DNA of 64,000 nucleotides from Streptomyces olivaceus. GTDB lineage: Bacteria; Actinomycetota; Actinomycetes; Streptomycetales; Streptomycetaceae. A program made the translations under genes and the position numbers. Positions 53,662-63,100 of the stretch are shown piece after piece. The notes beneath the pieces were generated by a model that ran no database searches, had not been told where the DNA came from, and saw only the letters and a list, made by a program, of their open reading frames with translations. Every line of letters begins with the position of its first letter. Position 1 is the first letter of the stretch. The stretch covers positions 132,234-196,233 of the forward strand of contig NZ_JOFH01000009.1 in the NCBI RefSeq assembly GCF_000721235.1. The letters are read 5' to 3'.

Positions 53662-56652
53662 ATGACTCGTCCCACCTTCCGCAGGCACGGCGACGTCCTG
53701 GTCCTGCGTGCCGCCGCTGTCCCGGTGCGGGCCCGCCCGGACGACTGGCCCGACGTCGAGTCGCTCGACGGCTGCTGCGAGTGGCTCGCCCGCGTGTGGT
53801 CCGACGACTCCTTCGTCGTTCCGCTGCGCGCGGCGTCGCCGCGGCTGGCCGGCTTCGTCGAGAGGATCCTGGGCGGCGACGCGGTCCCGTTGAAGCGGGT
53901 CCGCAGCGCGACCCTGTCCGTCGCCGCCTACCTCTTGCGGGCCTCGTCCCGGGCGACACCGTTCGGTCTCTTCGCCGGTGTGGCCCTCGCCGACATCGGG
54001 CCCGTGTCCGCGGACCTCGGCACCGGCCACCGGGCCGTGGCACGCCCCGACACCCTGTGGGTGGACCACGTACGCCGCGCGCTGCAGCGTCGCGCCGACG
54101 TGCTTCCGCACCTGACCGTCCAGGTCAGCACCCTGTCCTTCCGGCGCGGCGACACCGTCTGCACACCCCGGCCGGGCGGACGCCTGGCGAGCGCGCCGGT
54201 GACCCGCCCCCTGGCCGTCCTCCTGGAGGCGGCGGCCGCACCGGCCCCGGGCCGCCGCCTCCTTGAGGCGCTGGCGGGGGCGGGCGGCACTTCCGAGCAG
54301 GCCGTCCGGCTGCTCGGGCAGGCTCTGGAGGACGGGTATCTGACCAGCGACCTCGCCGCCGACATGACGGTCGAGGACCCCGCCCGGCACATCGTGAGCA
54401 CCCTGCGGCCGTACGTGGACACGCTCGAGCCGGACACGGTCCGGATCATCGACCGCCTGGAGGAAACGGGGCAGGCCCTCGCCCTGCACAACCGGACTGG
54501 TCCCGGGGCGGCTCCCGGGCTGCGCGACCTGGCCGACAAGGGCATGCGGGAGCTCCAGCCGGCGGACTGCCAAAGCAGGATCAGCCTCGACCTGTGCCTC
54601 GATGCCCAGGTCTCCGTGCCGCACCAGGTCCTGGACGAGGTGGAACGTGCCGCGCACACGCTCGTACGCCTGACCCGCGCCCAGGGGGAATCACCCGCGT
54701 GGGCCGCCTACCAGACGCACTTTTGGGAGCACTACGGCGCTGGGGTCCTGGTCCCGGTCCGTGAAGCCGCCGACCTCGCCGCGGGACTCGGATTCCCCGC
54801 CGACTACCCGATGTCGGTGTGGAGCGAGGTTCCACCCAGGGTGCTCCCGCGTGACGAACAGCTGGCGGCGCGGGCCATGCGGGCGGCCGTGACCGGCGAC
54901 CGCGAGATCGTCCTCACGGAGCGGGACGTCGACGCTCTCGCCGGCGGCGGACCGGAGAGACCGTCGGCGCCGCACGTGGAGGTCGGTTTCCGGATCCGAG
55001 CCGTCAGCGAAAAAGCCGTGAGCAGCGGGGACTTCACTCTCGACGTGCGGCCGGCGTGGACGGCCGGCGTCCTGTCCGGCCGCTTCGCCTCCCTGCTGGG
55101 ACGCCGGCTGTCGGACCTGTACCGGACACTGCCCACCATGACCCGAGGAGCCCTGCCCGCGCAGCTCTCCTTCGTGCCCGACTTCCCGCACGCCCAGAAC
55201 GTCTCCCGCATTCCGGCCCTGCTGCCCCACGTCATCCCCGTGGGCGAGACCCGTGCGGCGACGAACGGTGTCATCGACGTCGACGACCTCGCCGTGCTCT
55301 CCACCGGCGAGCAGCTGCACCTGGTCAGCACGTCCCGGCGTCGCATCGTCGAGCCGCATGTCCTGCACCCTCTCGCGCTGGAGAAGCAGGCCCCTGCCCT
55401 GGTCCGGTTCCTGGCCCAGCTGGGGCGTGGCTTCGCGACGGCGTGGACCGCGTTCGACTGGGGACCGGTCGCCGCCGCGCTCCCCTGCCTGCCGCGGGTC
55501 CGTCATCGCCGTACCGTGCTGGCCCCGGCACGGTGGAGACTGTCCGCCGCGGACCTGCCGCCGGGTCCGTACGGTACGGCCTGGCACGCGGCACTGGACG
55601 CGTGGGCGGCCACCTGGCGATGCCCCGCCCGGCTGCACCTGCTGGACGACGACCGCACCATGCTCCTGGACCGCACCGAACCCCTCCACGCACGCCTCAT
55701 CCACCAGCACCTTCGCCGCCACCCGCACGCGGTGCTCACCGAGGCCGTGCACGACGACGAACTCGGCTGGCTGGGCCACGCCCACGAGTTCACCGTCCCG
55801 CTCACCACGACCCGCCCGCAGGCACCGCACCCGGACCTGACCCGCGCCCCCGTGGTGACCAACCGCGACCTCGCCCACCCCGGAGACCCCGGACAGCGGT
55901 GGACCCAGGCGAAGGTGTTCACCCACCCCACCGCCATCGACGAGATCCTGACGCTGCGACTGCCCCGCCTGCTCGACACGCTCGGGACCTCCCAGGCGTG
56001 GTTCGTGCGCTACAGGTCCCTGCAGGAGACCGACCACCTCCGCATCCGCGTGCCCACCGGCGGACCGGGCAGCCTCGAGGCCACCCTGCGCGCCCTCTCC
56101 GACTGGACGAAGCGCCTCGCCGAAGACCGGCTCGCCTCCCGGCTCGTCCTGGACGGCTACCGGCCCGAGACCGGCCGCTACGGCACCGGATCCGCCATGG
56201 AGGCGGCCGAGGAAGTGTTCGTCGCCGACAGCCTCGTCGCTCGCTACGCTCTCACCGACATTCCAGGCCTGGAGAGGGAAACGGTCTGCGCCCTGAACAT
56301 GATCGACCTGGCCGAGGGTTTCCTCGGCACGCATGAGGGCCGCGCCTGGACGGCCCGTACTCCGGCGCCCGGCAAGCCCCGCCCCGAGGCCACCCGGCAG
56401 ACCGTCGGCCAGGTCGGCACCGGCCCCCTCCTGCACGCGACGCCCCGCCTCGCCCACGCCGTCGCCCGACGACGGGCCGCACTCGGCGCCTACCGGTCGC
56501 ACACCGACGCGAGCCGCCTGGAGCAGGCCCTCGAATCCCTCCTCCACATGCACCACAACCGGCTGATCGGACCCGACCGGGACAGCGAAGCCGCCTCCCG
56601 CCACGCCGCACGCCAGGCCTGCCGGTCCCTGGTGATGAGGAAGACCGCATGA
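53662..56652 (+). CDS. lanB: Lanthipeptide dehydratase (LanB, full length)
   Basis: The ATG with GAGGAG nine bases ahead gives 996 residues (MTRPTFRRHGDVLVLRAAAV). The N-terminal glutamylation domain includes LLRASSRATPFGLFAGVALA, the hallmark R-x-TPFG motif. The middle has VEVGFRIRAVSEKAVSSGDF and QLSFVPDFPHAQNVSRIP. The C-terminal SpaB_C elimination domain has RWTQAKVFTHPTAIDEILTL, WFVRYRSLQETDHLRIRV and SLVLDGY-like segments. LanB uses glutamyl-tRNA to dehydrate Ser and Thr in the core. Both domains are in one chain, so no split partner is needed. Overlaps lanC by ATGA. Confidence 0.94.
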   Translation: MTRPTFRRHGDVLVLRAAAVPVRARPDDWPDVESLDGCCEWLARVWSDDSFVVPLRAASPRLAGFVERILGGDAVPLKRVRSATLSVAAYLLRASSRATPFGLFAGVALADIGPVSADLGTGHRAVARPDTLWVDHVRRALQRRADVLPHLTVQVSTLSFRRGDTVCTPRPGGRLASAPVTRPLAVLLEAAAAPAPGRRLLEALAGAGGTSEQAVRLLGQALEDGYLTSDLAADMTVEDPARHIVSTLRPYVDTLEPDTVRIIDRLEETGQALALHNRTGPGAAPGLRDLADKGMRELQPADCQSRISLDLCLDAQVSVPHQVLDEVERAAHTLVRLTRAQGESPAWAAYQTHFWEHYGAGVLVPVREAADLAAGLGFPADYPMSVWSEVPPRVLPRDEQLAARAMRAAVTGDREIVLTERDVDALAGGGPERPSAPHVEVGFRIRAVSEKAVSSGDFTLDVRPAWTAGVLSGRFASLLGRRLSDLYRTLPTMTRGALPAQLSFVPDFPHAQNVSRIPALLPHVIPVGETRAATNGVIDVDDLAVLSTGEQLHLVSTSRRRIVEPHVLHPLALEKQAPALVRFLAQLGRGFATAWTAFDWGPVAAALPCLPRVRHRRTVLAPARWRLSAADLPPGPYGTAWHAALDAWAATWRCPARLHLLDDDRTMLLDRTEPLHARLIHQHLRRHPHAVLTEAVHDDELGWLGHAHEFTVPLTTTRPQAPHPDLTRAPVVTNRDLAHPGDPGQRWTQAKVFTHPTAIDEILTLRLPRLLDTLGTSQAWFVRYRSLQETDHLRIRVPTGGPGSLEATLRALSDWTKRLAEDRLASRLVLDGYRPETGRYGTGSAMEAAEEVFVADSLVARYALTDIPGLERETVCALNMIDLAEGFLGTHEGRAWTARTPAPGKPRPEATRQTVGQVGTGPLLHATPRLAHAVARRRAALGAYRSHTDASRLEQALESLLHMHHNRLIGPDRDSEAASRHAARQACRSLVMRKTA

Positions 56653-57800
56653 GCCACGACGACCACGACGACCTCGGCGGCGGCCTCGCCGGAAACGCCC
56701 TGTACGCGATGGTGATCGCCCGCGAGCAGGGCGACTGGACGGCGGCCCACGCCGCCGCGAGGGCCATCACTTCCCGCCCCGTCACCGCTCACCCCGCACA
56801 CGCCAACCTCTACCGGGGCGCGCCCGCGGTCGCCTACGTCCTGCACACCGCGGGACACCGGGCCTACGCCCGCTCTCTCGCCGCGCTCGACGCCGAGACG
56901 GCCGCGATCGCCGCCGACCGCCTGGGCGCCGCGCACCACCGCATGGACAGCGGCCGTCCGCCGCGCCTGCGGGAGTACGACCTGATCAGTGGCCTCACCG
57001 GACTCGGCGCGTACCTCCTCCACCGCGGCCACGACGACGTCCTCAAGCGCGTACTGCGCTACCTGGTACGGCTGGTCACCGAGCCCCTCACCGTCGACGG
57101 CCACCGGGTCCCCGGCTGGTGGGCGGCGACCGACCCGCGCGACGCCGCCGGCACCGGACGGTTCGCACACGGCCACGCGAACTTCGGGATCGCGCACGGC
57201 GTCACCGGCCCGCTCGCCCTCCTCGCCCTCGCCCGCCGCGCCGGCCGCACCGTCGACGGACACGACGACGCCCTGGCCGAAGGCATCGCCCACCTCACCG
57301 CATGGGCGCAGCCCTTCGACAACGGCAGCACCGGCTGGCCCGAACTCCTGCCCCTGGACGCCTACCGCAAAGGACCCCGGCCCGGAGCCGCGCCCGGCCG
57401 CCCCTCCTGGTGCTACGGCACCCCCGGCATCGCCCGCGCCCTGCAACTCGCCGCGCTCGCCCTCCGCGACAACGCGGCCCGCCGCCTCGCCGAACACACC
57501 ACGCTCCAGACCCTCACCGACACCCGCCAGACCGGCCAGATCACCGACGCATCGCTCTGCCACGGCTGGTCCGGCCTCCTCCTGGCCGCCACCCAAACCG
57601 CCTCCGACGCCGCCCTCCCCCACCTCACCACCGCACTGCCGGCCCTGCACACACACCTGAAGCCCGATGCGACACGGCACGGGACAACCAAGGACACCGG
57701 GCTCCTCACCGGCACCCCAGGCATCCTCCTCACCGCACACACCCTCACCACCTCCCACCCCGTCACCGCAGGGTGGGAGACATGCCTCCTCCTCAACTGA
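56649..57800 (+). CDS. lanC: Lanthionine synthetase C-family cyclase (LanC)
   Basis: The 383-residue alpha-toroid protein has the zinc ligands Cys255 (PSWCYGTPG), Cys304 and His305 (SLCHGWSG), and the catalytic-region His183 in GIAHGVTGP. It adds core cysteines to dehydrated residues to form lanthionine rings. Coupled to lanB by a four-base overlap. Confidence 0.94.
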   Translation: MSHDDHDDLGGGLAGNALYAMVIAREQGDWTAAHAAARAITSRPVTAHPAHANLYRGAPAVAYVLHTAGHRAYARSLAALDAETAAIAADRLGAAHHRMDSGRPPRLREYDLISGLTGLGAYLLHRGHDDVLKRVLRYLVRLVTEPLTVDGHRVPGWWAATDPRDAAGTGRFAHGHANFGIAHGVTGPLALLALARRAGRTVDGHDDALAEGIAHLTAWAQPFDNGSTGWPELLPLDAYRKGPRPGAAPGRPSWCYGTPGIARALQLAALALRDNAARRLAEHTTLQTLTDTRQTGQITDASLCHGWSGLLLAATQTASDAALPHLTTALPALHTHLKPDATRHGTTKDTGLLTGTPGILLTAHTLTTSHPVTAGWETCLLLN

Positions 57801-57813
57801 AAGCGAAACCACA

Positions 57814-59019
57814 GTGAGCCAGACCCCCACGGCCGACCAGCTCCGCAACCGGCTCGTCGACGACATCCTCAGCGCACGCGACCTGCCCTCCGACGTCGAA
57901 CAAGCCATGCGCACCGTGCCCCGGGACACCTTCCTGCCGGGCATCCAGCTCGCGAACGCGTACACGGACCAGGCCGTCACCCTCAAGGACAACCCCGGCC
58001 AGCCACTCCCCCTGTCCTGCGCGTCGGTGCCGTCCGTCGTCGCGATGATGCTCGGCCAACTCGCCGCCCGCCCCGGCGACAACGTCCTCGAGATCGGCGC
58101 CGGCACCGGCTACAACGCCGCCCTCCTGGCCGAACTCGTCGGGGTCGATGTCGACGGCAGGGTCACCACCGTCGACATCGACCCCGACGTCGCCCTGCAC
58201 GCCCGGACCACCCTCAACACGGCCGGCTACGAGCACGTCACGGTCATCGAGCGCAACGGCCTGCTCGGCGCCCACGAACACGCACCGTACGACCGGATCA
58301 TCGCCACCGTCGGCGTCTGGGACATCCCCGCCACCTGGTGGGACCAGCTCGCAGACGGCGGCCGCCTCGTACTGCCCCTGCGCTGGCGCGGCCAGACCCG
58401 CTCCGTCGCCCTGACCCGCCACGGGAACCAACTCGTCTCCGACGGCATGGAACTGTGCGGCTTCGTCCCGATCATCGGCCAGAACGGCGAGAAGACAGCC
58501 CCCCTCAACACCGCCGACACCCTCCGCCTCCACTACGACCAGGACCAGACCATCGCCCCTGACGTCCTCACCCACACCCTGCAGGCGGACAACCCCGCCC
58601 GCGAGGTGCTGTCCGCCCAGCGGATCGGCGGCGAGGAGTCCTTCGACGGAGTCTGGCTGCGCGCCACCGCCCACGACGACCGCGTATGCCGCCTCGAAGC
58701 CACCCCCGAGGCCATGGAGCAGGCCCTGATCCGCAGGCCCGCCACACCGGCCCGCACCCCCGCCCTGATCGACGACGCCTCCCTCGCCTACCTGACCGTC
58801 GCCCGCGAAGACGCCGACCCGCAACGCCCGTTTCGACTCGGCGCGACCGCATACGGGCCCCGCGGCGAAGAACTGGCCCGGGACCTCGTCGCCCACATCG
58901 ACGCATGGGGCGCCGCCCGCCTGGCAGTACCACGCCTGACCATCACGCCCTCCGACACCGGGGACGCCCCAGGCCACACCATCAGCAAGCCGGAAACCCG
59001 GATCACGCTCACCTATTAG
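57814..59019 (+). CDS. PIMT-like methyltransferase, FxLD system (isoaspartate forming)
   Basis: The 401-residue product of a GTG 13 bases after lanC. The N-terminal half matches protein-L-isoaspartate O-methyltransferase: VEQAMRTVPRDTFLP, SCASVPSVVAMMLGQLA, SAM motif I DNVLEIGAGTGYNAALLAEL, and YDRIIATVGVWDIP. A C-terminal extension of about 180 residues is typical of the lanthipeptide-associated form rather than the roughly 220-residue repair enzyme. Characterised relatives methylate a core Asp, which cyclises through succinimide to isoaspartate; the precursor's Asp45-Gly46 is the obvious target (inference). Confidence 0.9.
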   Translation: MSQTPTADQLRNRLVDDILSARDLPSDVEQAMRTVPRDTFLPGIQLANAYTDQAVTLKDNPGQPLPLSCASVPSVVAMMLGQLAARPGDNVLEIGAGTGYNAALLAELVGVDVDGRVTTVDIDPDVALHARTTLNTAGYEHVTVIERNGLLGAHEHAPYDRIIATVGVWDIPATWWDQLADGGRLVLPLRWRGQTRSVALTRHGNQLVSDGMELCGFVPIIGQNGEKTAPLNTADTLRLHYDQDQTIAPDVLTHTLQADNPAREVLSAQRIGGEESFDGVWLRATAHDDRVCRLEATPEAMEQALIRRPATPARTPALIDDASLAYLTVAREDADPQRPFRLGATAYGPRGEELARDLVAHIDAWGAARLAVPRLTITPSDTGDAPGHTISKPETRITLTY

Positions 59020-59140
59020 GCCGGTCGCGACGGCGTCCCACGCGTGCGAGGGGAACGCCGTCCAAGTCGGCCACCGCGCAGGGACGATCGCCACCGGCAC
59101 GCGCAGTAATGCCGCTCGAACGCCTCGACCTGTACGCCCG

Positions 59141-59229
59141 CCAAGCCATCCCCGCGGGTGCGAGGAGCGGCACAGGCTGATGATCAAGGCCGTAGGACGA
59201 AGGGACCATCCCCGCGGGTGCGGGGAGCA
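59141..59229 (-). CRISPR. Minimal CRISPR array: one perfect and one degenerate repeat
   Basis: The repeat at 59201-59229 is identical to the consensus of the first array. The repeat at 59141-59169 differs at about five positions and is the leader-distal copy. They enclose one 31-base spacer. Orientation matches the first array, with the leader to the right. Confidence 0.88.
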
Positions 59230-59302
59230 GACTGTCTGACCTGGGACTCTATGGGCTCAGGGGCGCGTTTCAGTGACTTTCACAAGATCCAACAGATAGG
59301 AT
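59230..59302 (-). promoter_or_regulatory. Leader of the second CRISPR array
   Basis: This is the homologue of the 48270-48342 leader: both begin ACTGTxTGACCTG, share CAGTGACTTTC about 40 bases in, and end near ATAGG. The two copies differ at scattered positions, so duplication was not recent. Confidence 0.75.
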
Positions 59303-59380
59303 ATGAGTAGCATGTGATGCAAATCGGACTCACCTTGCGCATCTACGCAGGCTCTGTGGGCAACGGGCACGGGACAGGGC

Positions 59381-60112
59381 TCACTGGACGCTGGTGCGGG
59401 CCGTAGCCTGCAGTTGGCCGGTGTCCACCGTTTCCCGCGCGCCGTCGTGTGCCAGCTCGAGGCCGTCGCTGTTGCTGTCCGCCCGCCAGACGACGCCGTG
59501 CCGGTTCTCCCACTCGACGAAGCCGCCGGGAGCGCCGTCGAGCAGCCCCAGTTCCCGCACGAGAGTGTCCAGGGGCGCGAAGCCGCGGGCATCGCCCTTG
59601 CTCATGCTCTGGGTGCGGGTGTTGTCGTAGCGCATCTTGACGAACGGCACCTCGGTGCGGTCGAGCTTGTTCGGCTGGAGCATTTTACGGAACCTGCCCC
59701 AGGCCTCCTCCTCGTTCTCCCGGCCGGAGATCTCACTGGCGTAGGCGGGAAAGACGGCGTAGGTGACGGCGGACAGTTCGGGGTTCTCCGTGGCGTGGTA
59801 GCCGTGGACCTCGGGTGCCGCCACCCCCACCGTGTCGAATGGCGTCCCCTCGTGGTGGAAATCGCCGACGGCCACCAGGGGCCGCCCCTGCCCCACGAAC
59901 GTGCCGTCATGGGCGCGCGCGTGGGTGAGCAGTGCCGTGACGAGGCCCTCGTCGTAGGGGCCGCGCACGTTGACCTGCAGGTTGTGCCGACCGTCGGTGG
60001 AGAGCGCGGCGGTGAACGTGAACATCGGGTTCGGCGACCACCGCCACGCGGAAGCCAGACCGGAAACGGAAGCGGCGCCGGGCAGGGCAGACAGGACGGA
60101 TCCAGGGTTCAT
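59381..60112 (-). CDS. Probable immunity protein for the RHS toxin
   Basis: The 243-residue protein (MNPGSVLSALPGAASVSGLA) has AGGAG seven bases upstream and starts 29 bases after the RHS stop on the same strand. It is soluble and acidic, with no signal peptide and no recognised domain. Visible segments include ENEEEAWGRFRKMLQPNKLD and FVKMRYDNTRTQSMSKGD. Position alone supports an immunity role: polymorphic toxins are nearly always followed directly by their antidote gene. Confidence 0.6.
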   Translation of the reverse strand: MNPGSVLSALPGAASVSGLASAWRWSPNPMFTFTAALSTDGRHNLQVNVRGPYDEGLVTALLTHARAHDGTFVGQGRPLVAVGDFHHEGTPFDTVGVAAPEVHGYHATENPELSAVTYAVFPAYASEISGRENEEEAWGRFRKMLQPNKLDRTEVPFVKMRYDNTRTQSMSKGDARGFAPLDTLVRELGLLDGAPGGFVEWENRHGVVWRADSNSDGLELAHDGARETVDTGQLQATARTSVQ

Positions 60113-60141
60113 GAGGTGGCTCCTGTGCTCGGGACGGGGCC

Positions 60142-63100
60142 CTAGCTGCACGAGTAGAGGGTGGGGTCGACATCCTGGCGGTAGGTGGCGTCCATGAGCG
60201 CACCGCCACGAGAGTTCTCGCTTCTCGTCATGGGTTCCATGTTGTCAGAGCGGTTGTAGAAGTCGTTCCGGGTTGCCCGGTCGGAACGGTAGCCCGTCTC
60301 GTTCCAGTGATCGACCACCGGTGTCAGGTGCTCGTACGTGAGCTGGTGGGACGGGATGATCTCGCCCGCCGAATTGCGCCAGGTCAGCTCGGACCGGGGG
60401 ATGCGTTCCATGATCTGGCGACCCTGGGAATCGAGCTGTCCGGTGGGCCGCATCGGTGTGCCGCCCTGGGCGAGGCCCTCGTCGGTCCAGTTGGCGGCCA
60501 TGGCGTCATGGGTGGACTGGCGATAGCTTCCCGGATACTCGGTGTCGCGGTTGTAACTCTGTACGGGGGAGTTCGGATCCCTTTCCCACCGTCCGCCTCC
60601 GCCGCGGACGCGGATGAGGCCCAACGGGTCGAGGAGGAGGAGCGGGTTGGCCACGTAGGCGTAGTCGTTCGGGTCCGGGGCCAGGCCCAACGGATCGGCG
60701 CTGATGTAGCGCGCGGTCTCCGGGTCGTAGTAGCGGAAGTAGTTGTAGTTCCAGCCGGTCTCCGCGTCCGCGTACTGTCCGGGGAAGCGCAGGGGGCAAT
60801 CGGTTTCCGCGGCAGAGGACGGTGCGCCGTTCGGCCCGCCCCAGGCTGTGAATCTGCGGTGCCAGACGATTCTGCCGTCCGACGAGACGAGTTCGGTCGG
60901 CGTACCTATGAGATCGGTGACGATGGCGTAGAAGCGGGCGTCGGTGCCGGCCTGGTCGCCCGCGGTGCCGTCCGCCGCCGGCCGTTCCCGGCCCCCGGTC
61001 ACTGTCTGGGCGACGGGCCGGTAGGAACCCGGCGCGTAGTCCCAGGTGGTGACGGTGCCGTCGGTGTCGATCTGCTCGGCGAGGCGTGTTCCGTCCCAGT
61101 TGAACGTGGCTTCCTCCAGCACGTCACCACCGGTGCCGACGCGCTGTTTGCCGACCCGTCGACCGTCCGGATCGTAGGTGTAGCGCCACTCGGATCCGTC
61201 CGCGGTGACCGTCCGGACCAGGCGGTCCTCCGCGTTCCACTCGTAGTGGGAGGTGCGACGTCCACCGCTGAGGAGGCGGACGGTCCTGCGGATCAGGCGT
61301 CCCTGGCCGTCGTGCGTGTAGGTGGTGCGCCCGGCACGGTGGAGTCTGGTGCCGTCGAACTCGTGGGGGCGCGAGTCCTCGCCGCCGGCGTGGGTGGAAG
61401 TGGTGACGAGGTTGCCCGCGCGGTCGTATCCGTACTTCTCCTCGCGGTCGGCGGTCCGGACCGCGGTCAGCCGTCCGACGGGGTCCGTGTCGAACCGGCG
61501 GCTTTCGCCCAGGAGCTCGTCGATCTCGCTGAGCGCTCCGTCGACGCCGTACTCGTAGGTGCGGTGCTGGAGGATCCCGCCGCCCGCTTCGCCGCTGCCG
61601 CGGCCCGCGGCGGCCACCGACTGCTCGGCCAGCCGGCCGGAGTCGTCCCAGCTCTGGTGGAGTACCGCCGCCGTGCCGAGGCTCCTGCGGATTTCGCGAT
61701 GTGCGGTGTCGTAGTCGAAGCGCAGGTCGCTGCCGGAGCCGCTCAGGGTCTGGGGACGGCCCGTCGACTCGTACGTCCAGGTCGAGGTGATGCCAGAGGG
61801 AGTGCGCCGACTGGTGCGGCGGCCGAGGGCGTCGTAGGCGTAGGTGGTGGTCCGGCCGTTGACCGTCTCGGTCAGGGTACGGCCTGCCGGGTCGTAGGTA
61901 CGTTCGACTGTCGTGTCGCCGTTGGCTGCGCGGAGCAGTGAGCCGGCGCTGTCGTACTCGTAGGTGGTTACGTCGTCCGCAGTGCGGTACTCGCGTGGTC
62001 GGCCGAGCAGGTCCACGGTCACCTCCGTGGTCTGCCCGGCGCCGTTGGTCCACGACGTGCGCTGCGCGGCAGCGTCGTGGGTGTACGTGAGCGTGCGTCC
62101 GTTGAAGTCCATCTCACGGATCAGGCGGTTGGCCTCGTCGTAGGCGTACTCCCAGGTACGACCGTCCGCGCCGTTGACACCGGTCAGGTTCAGCTCGGTG
62201 TCGTAGGCGAAGGTGTAGCGGCGGCCGTCCGCAGTGGTGCGGGAGGCCGGCTGGTGGAAGTGAGTGAACTCGTACGTGGTGACCGAGCCGTTGCGAGCCG
62301 TGTGGGAGGAGAGGTTGCCTTCGCCGTCCCAGCTCCAGGCCTCCGTGGCGCCGTCGGGGAAGGAGCGCCAGGCGGCCAGCCCTTCGACGGTCCAGCCGAA
62401 CCGGTCGGTGGCACCGGCGGCGTCGGTCACCGCGGTCACACGTCCGAAGGAGTCGCGCCGCGCCCTGGTCGTGCGGCCCTCCGGGTCGGTGAAGGACAGT
62501 GGCAGACCGGCCGCGTCGGTCTGGATGTGCCGGGTGTGTCCGAGCGCGTCGGTGACCGAGACGGGCCGCCCCAGAGCGTCGTAGCCGTAACGGGTGGTCG
62601 CGCCGGAGGGGTCGGTGACGGACAGGCGGTTGCCCCGCTCGTCGTAGGTGTAGCTCCAGAACGACCCGTCAGGGTCCGTGAGCCGGCGAGTGCGGCCTGT
62701 CTCGTCGTACTCGGCGCGGATCGAGCTGAGGTCGGGCCTGACCACTTCGGTCAGACGACCGGCCGCGTCGAAGAGCTGCCGGGTGGTGCGGCCCAGCGGA
62801 TCGGTCCAGGAGACCAGACGTCCGTGCTCGTCCCACACCCGGCGGGTCGAGGCTCCCAGTGGATCAGTGACCTGGACGAGTTGCAGGCGCTCGTCGAACC
62901 GGTAGGCGGTGGCCCGGCCGAGGGAGTTGCGGTACGTGTTGACGCGCGCCGCATCGTCGTAGGTGAGGGAGCAGTCCAGGAAGCCGTCCGCTCCCGTGCC
63001 GGCCGTGACGCGGTGCCGCTCGTTGTAGGTGTAGCGGTACCAGCCGCCGTTGCGATCGGTCCAGCTGGTGATGCGGGACTCGGCGTCGTAGGTGAGCCGG

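Larger units (their letters stand above)
59020..59380. other. Convergent intergenic region holding the second CRISPR array
   Basis: The 361 bases between the methyltransferase stop and the probable immunity gene contain no gene. They include a degenerate and a perfect CRISPR repeat (59141-59229), the leader copy, and an AT-rich stretch near 59280-59340 (GGATATGAGTAGCATGTGAT). Confidence 0.6.

Noticed and set aside
57814..59019. Methyltransferase as a general isoaspartate repair enzyme
   Set aside because: It is nearly twice the length of the repair enzyme and lies directly behind lanC in the operon; the lanthipeptide role fits better.
60307..61941. Long plus-strand open frame opposite the RHS gene
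   Set aside because: It mirrors the RHS coding frame; the minus strand shows clear YD repeats while this product is Gly/Val-rich without domains.
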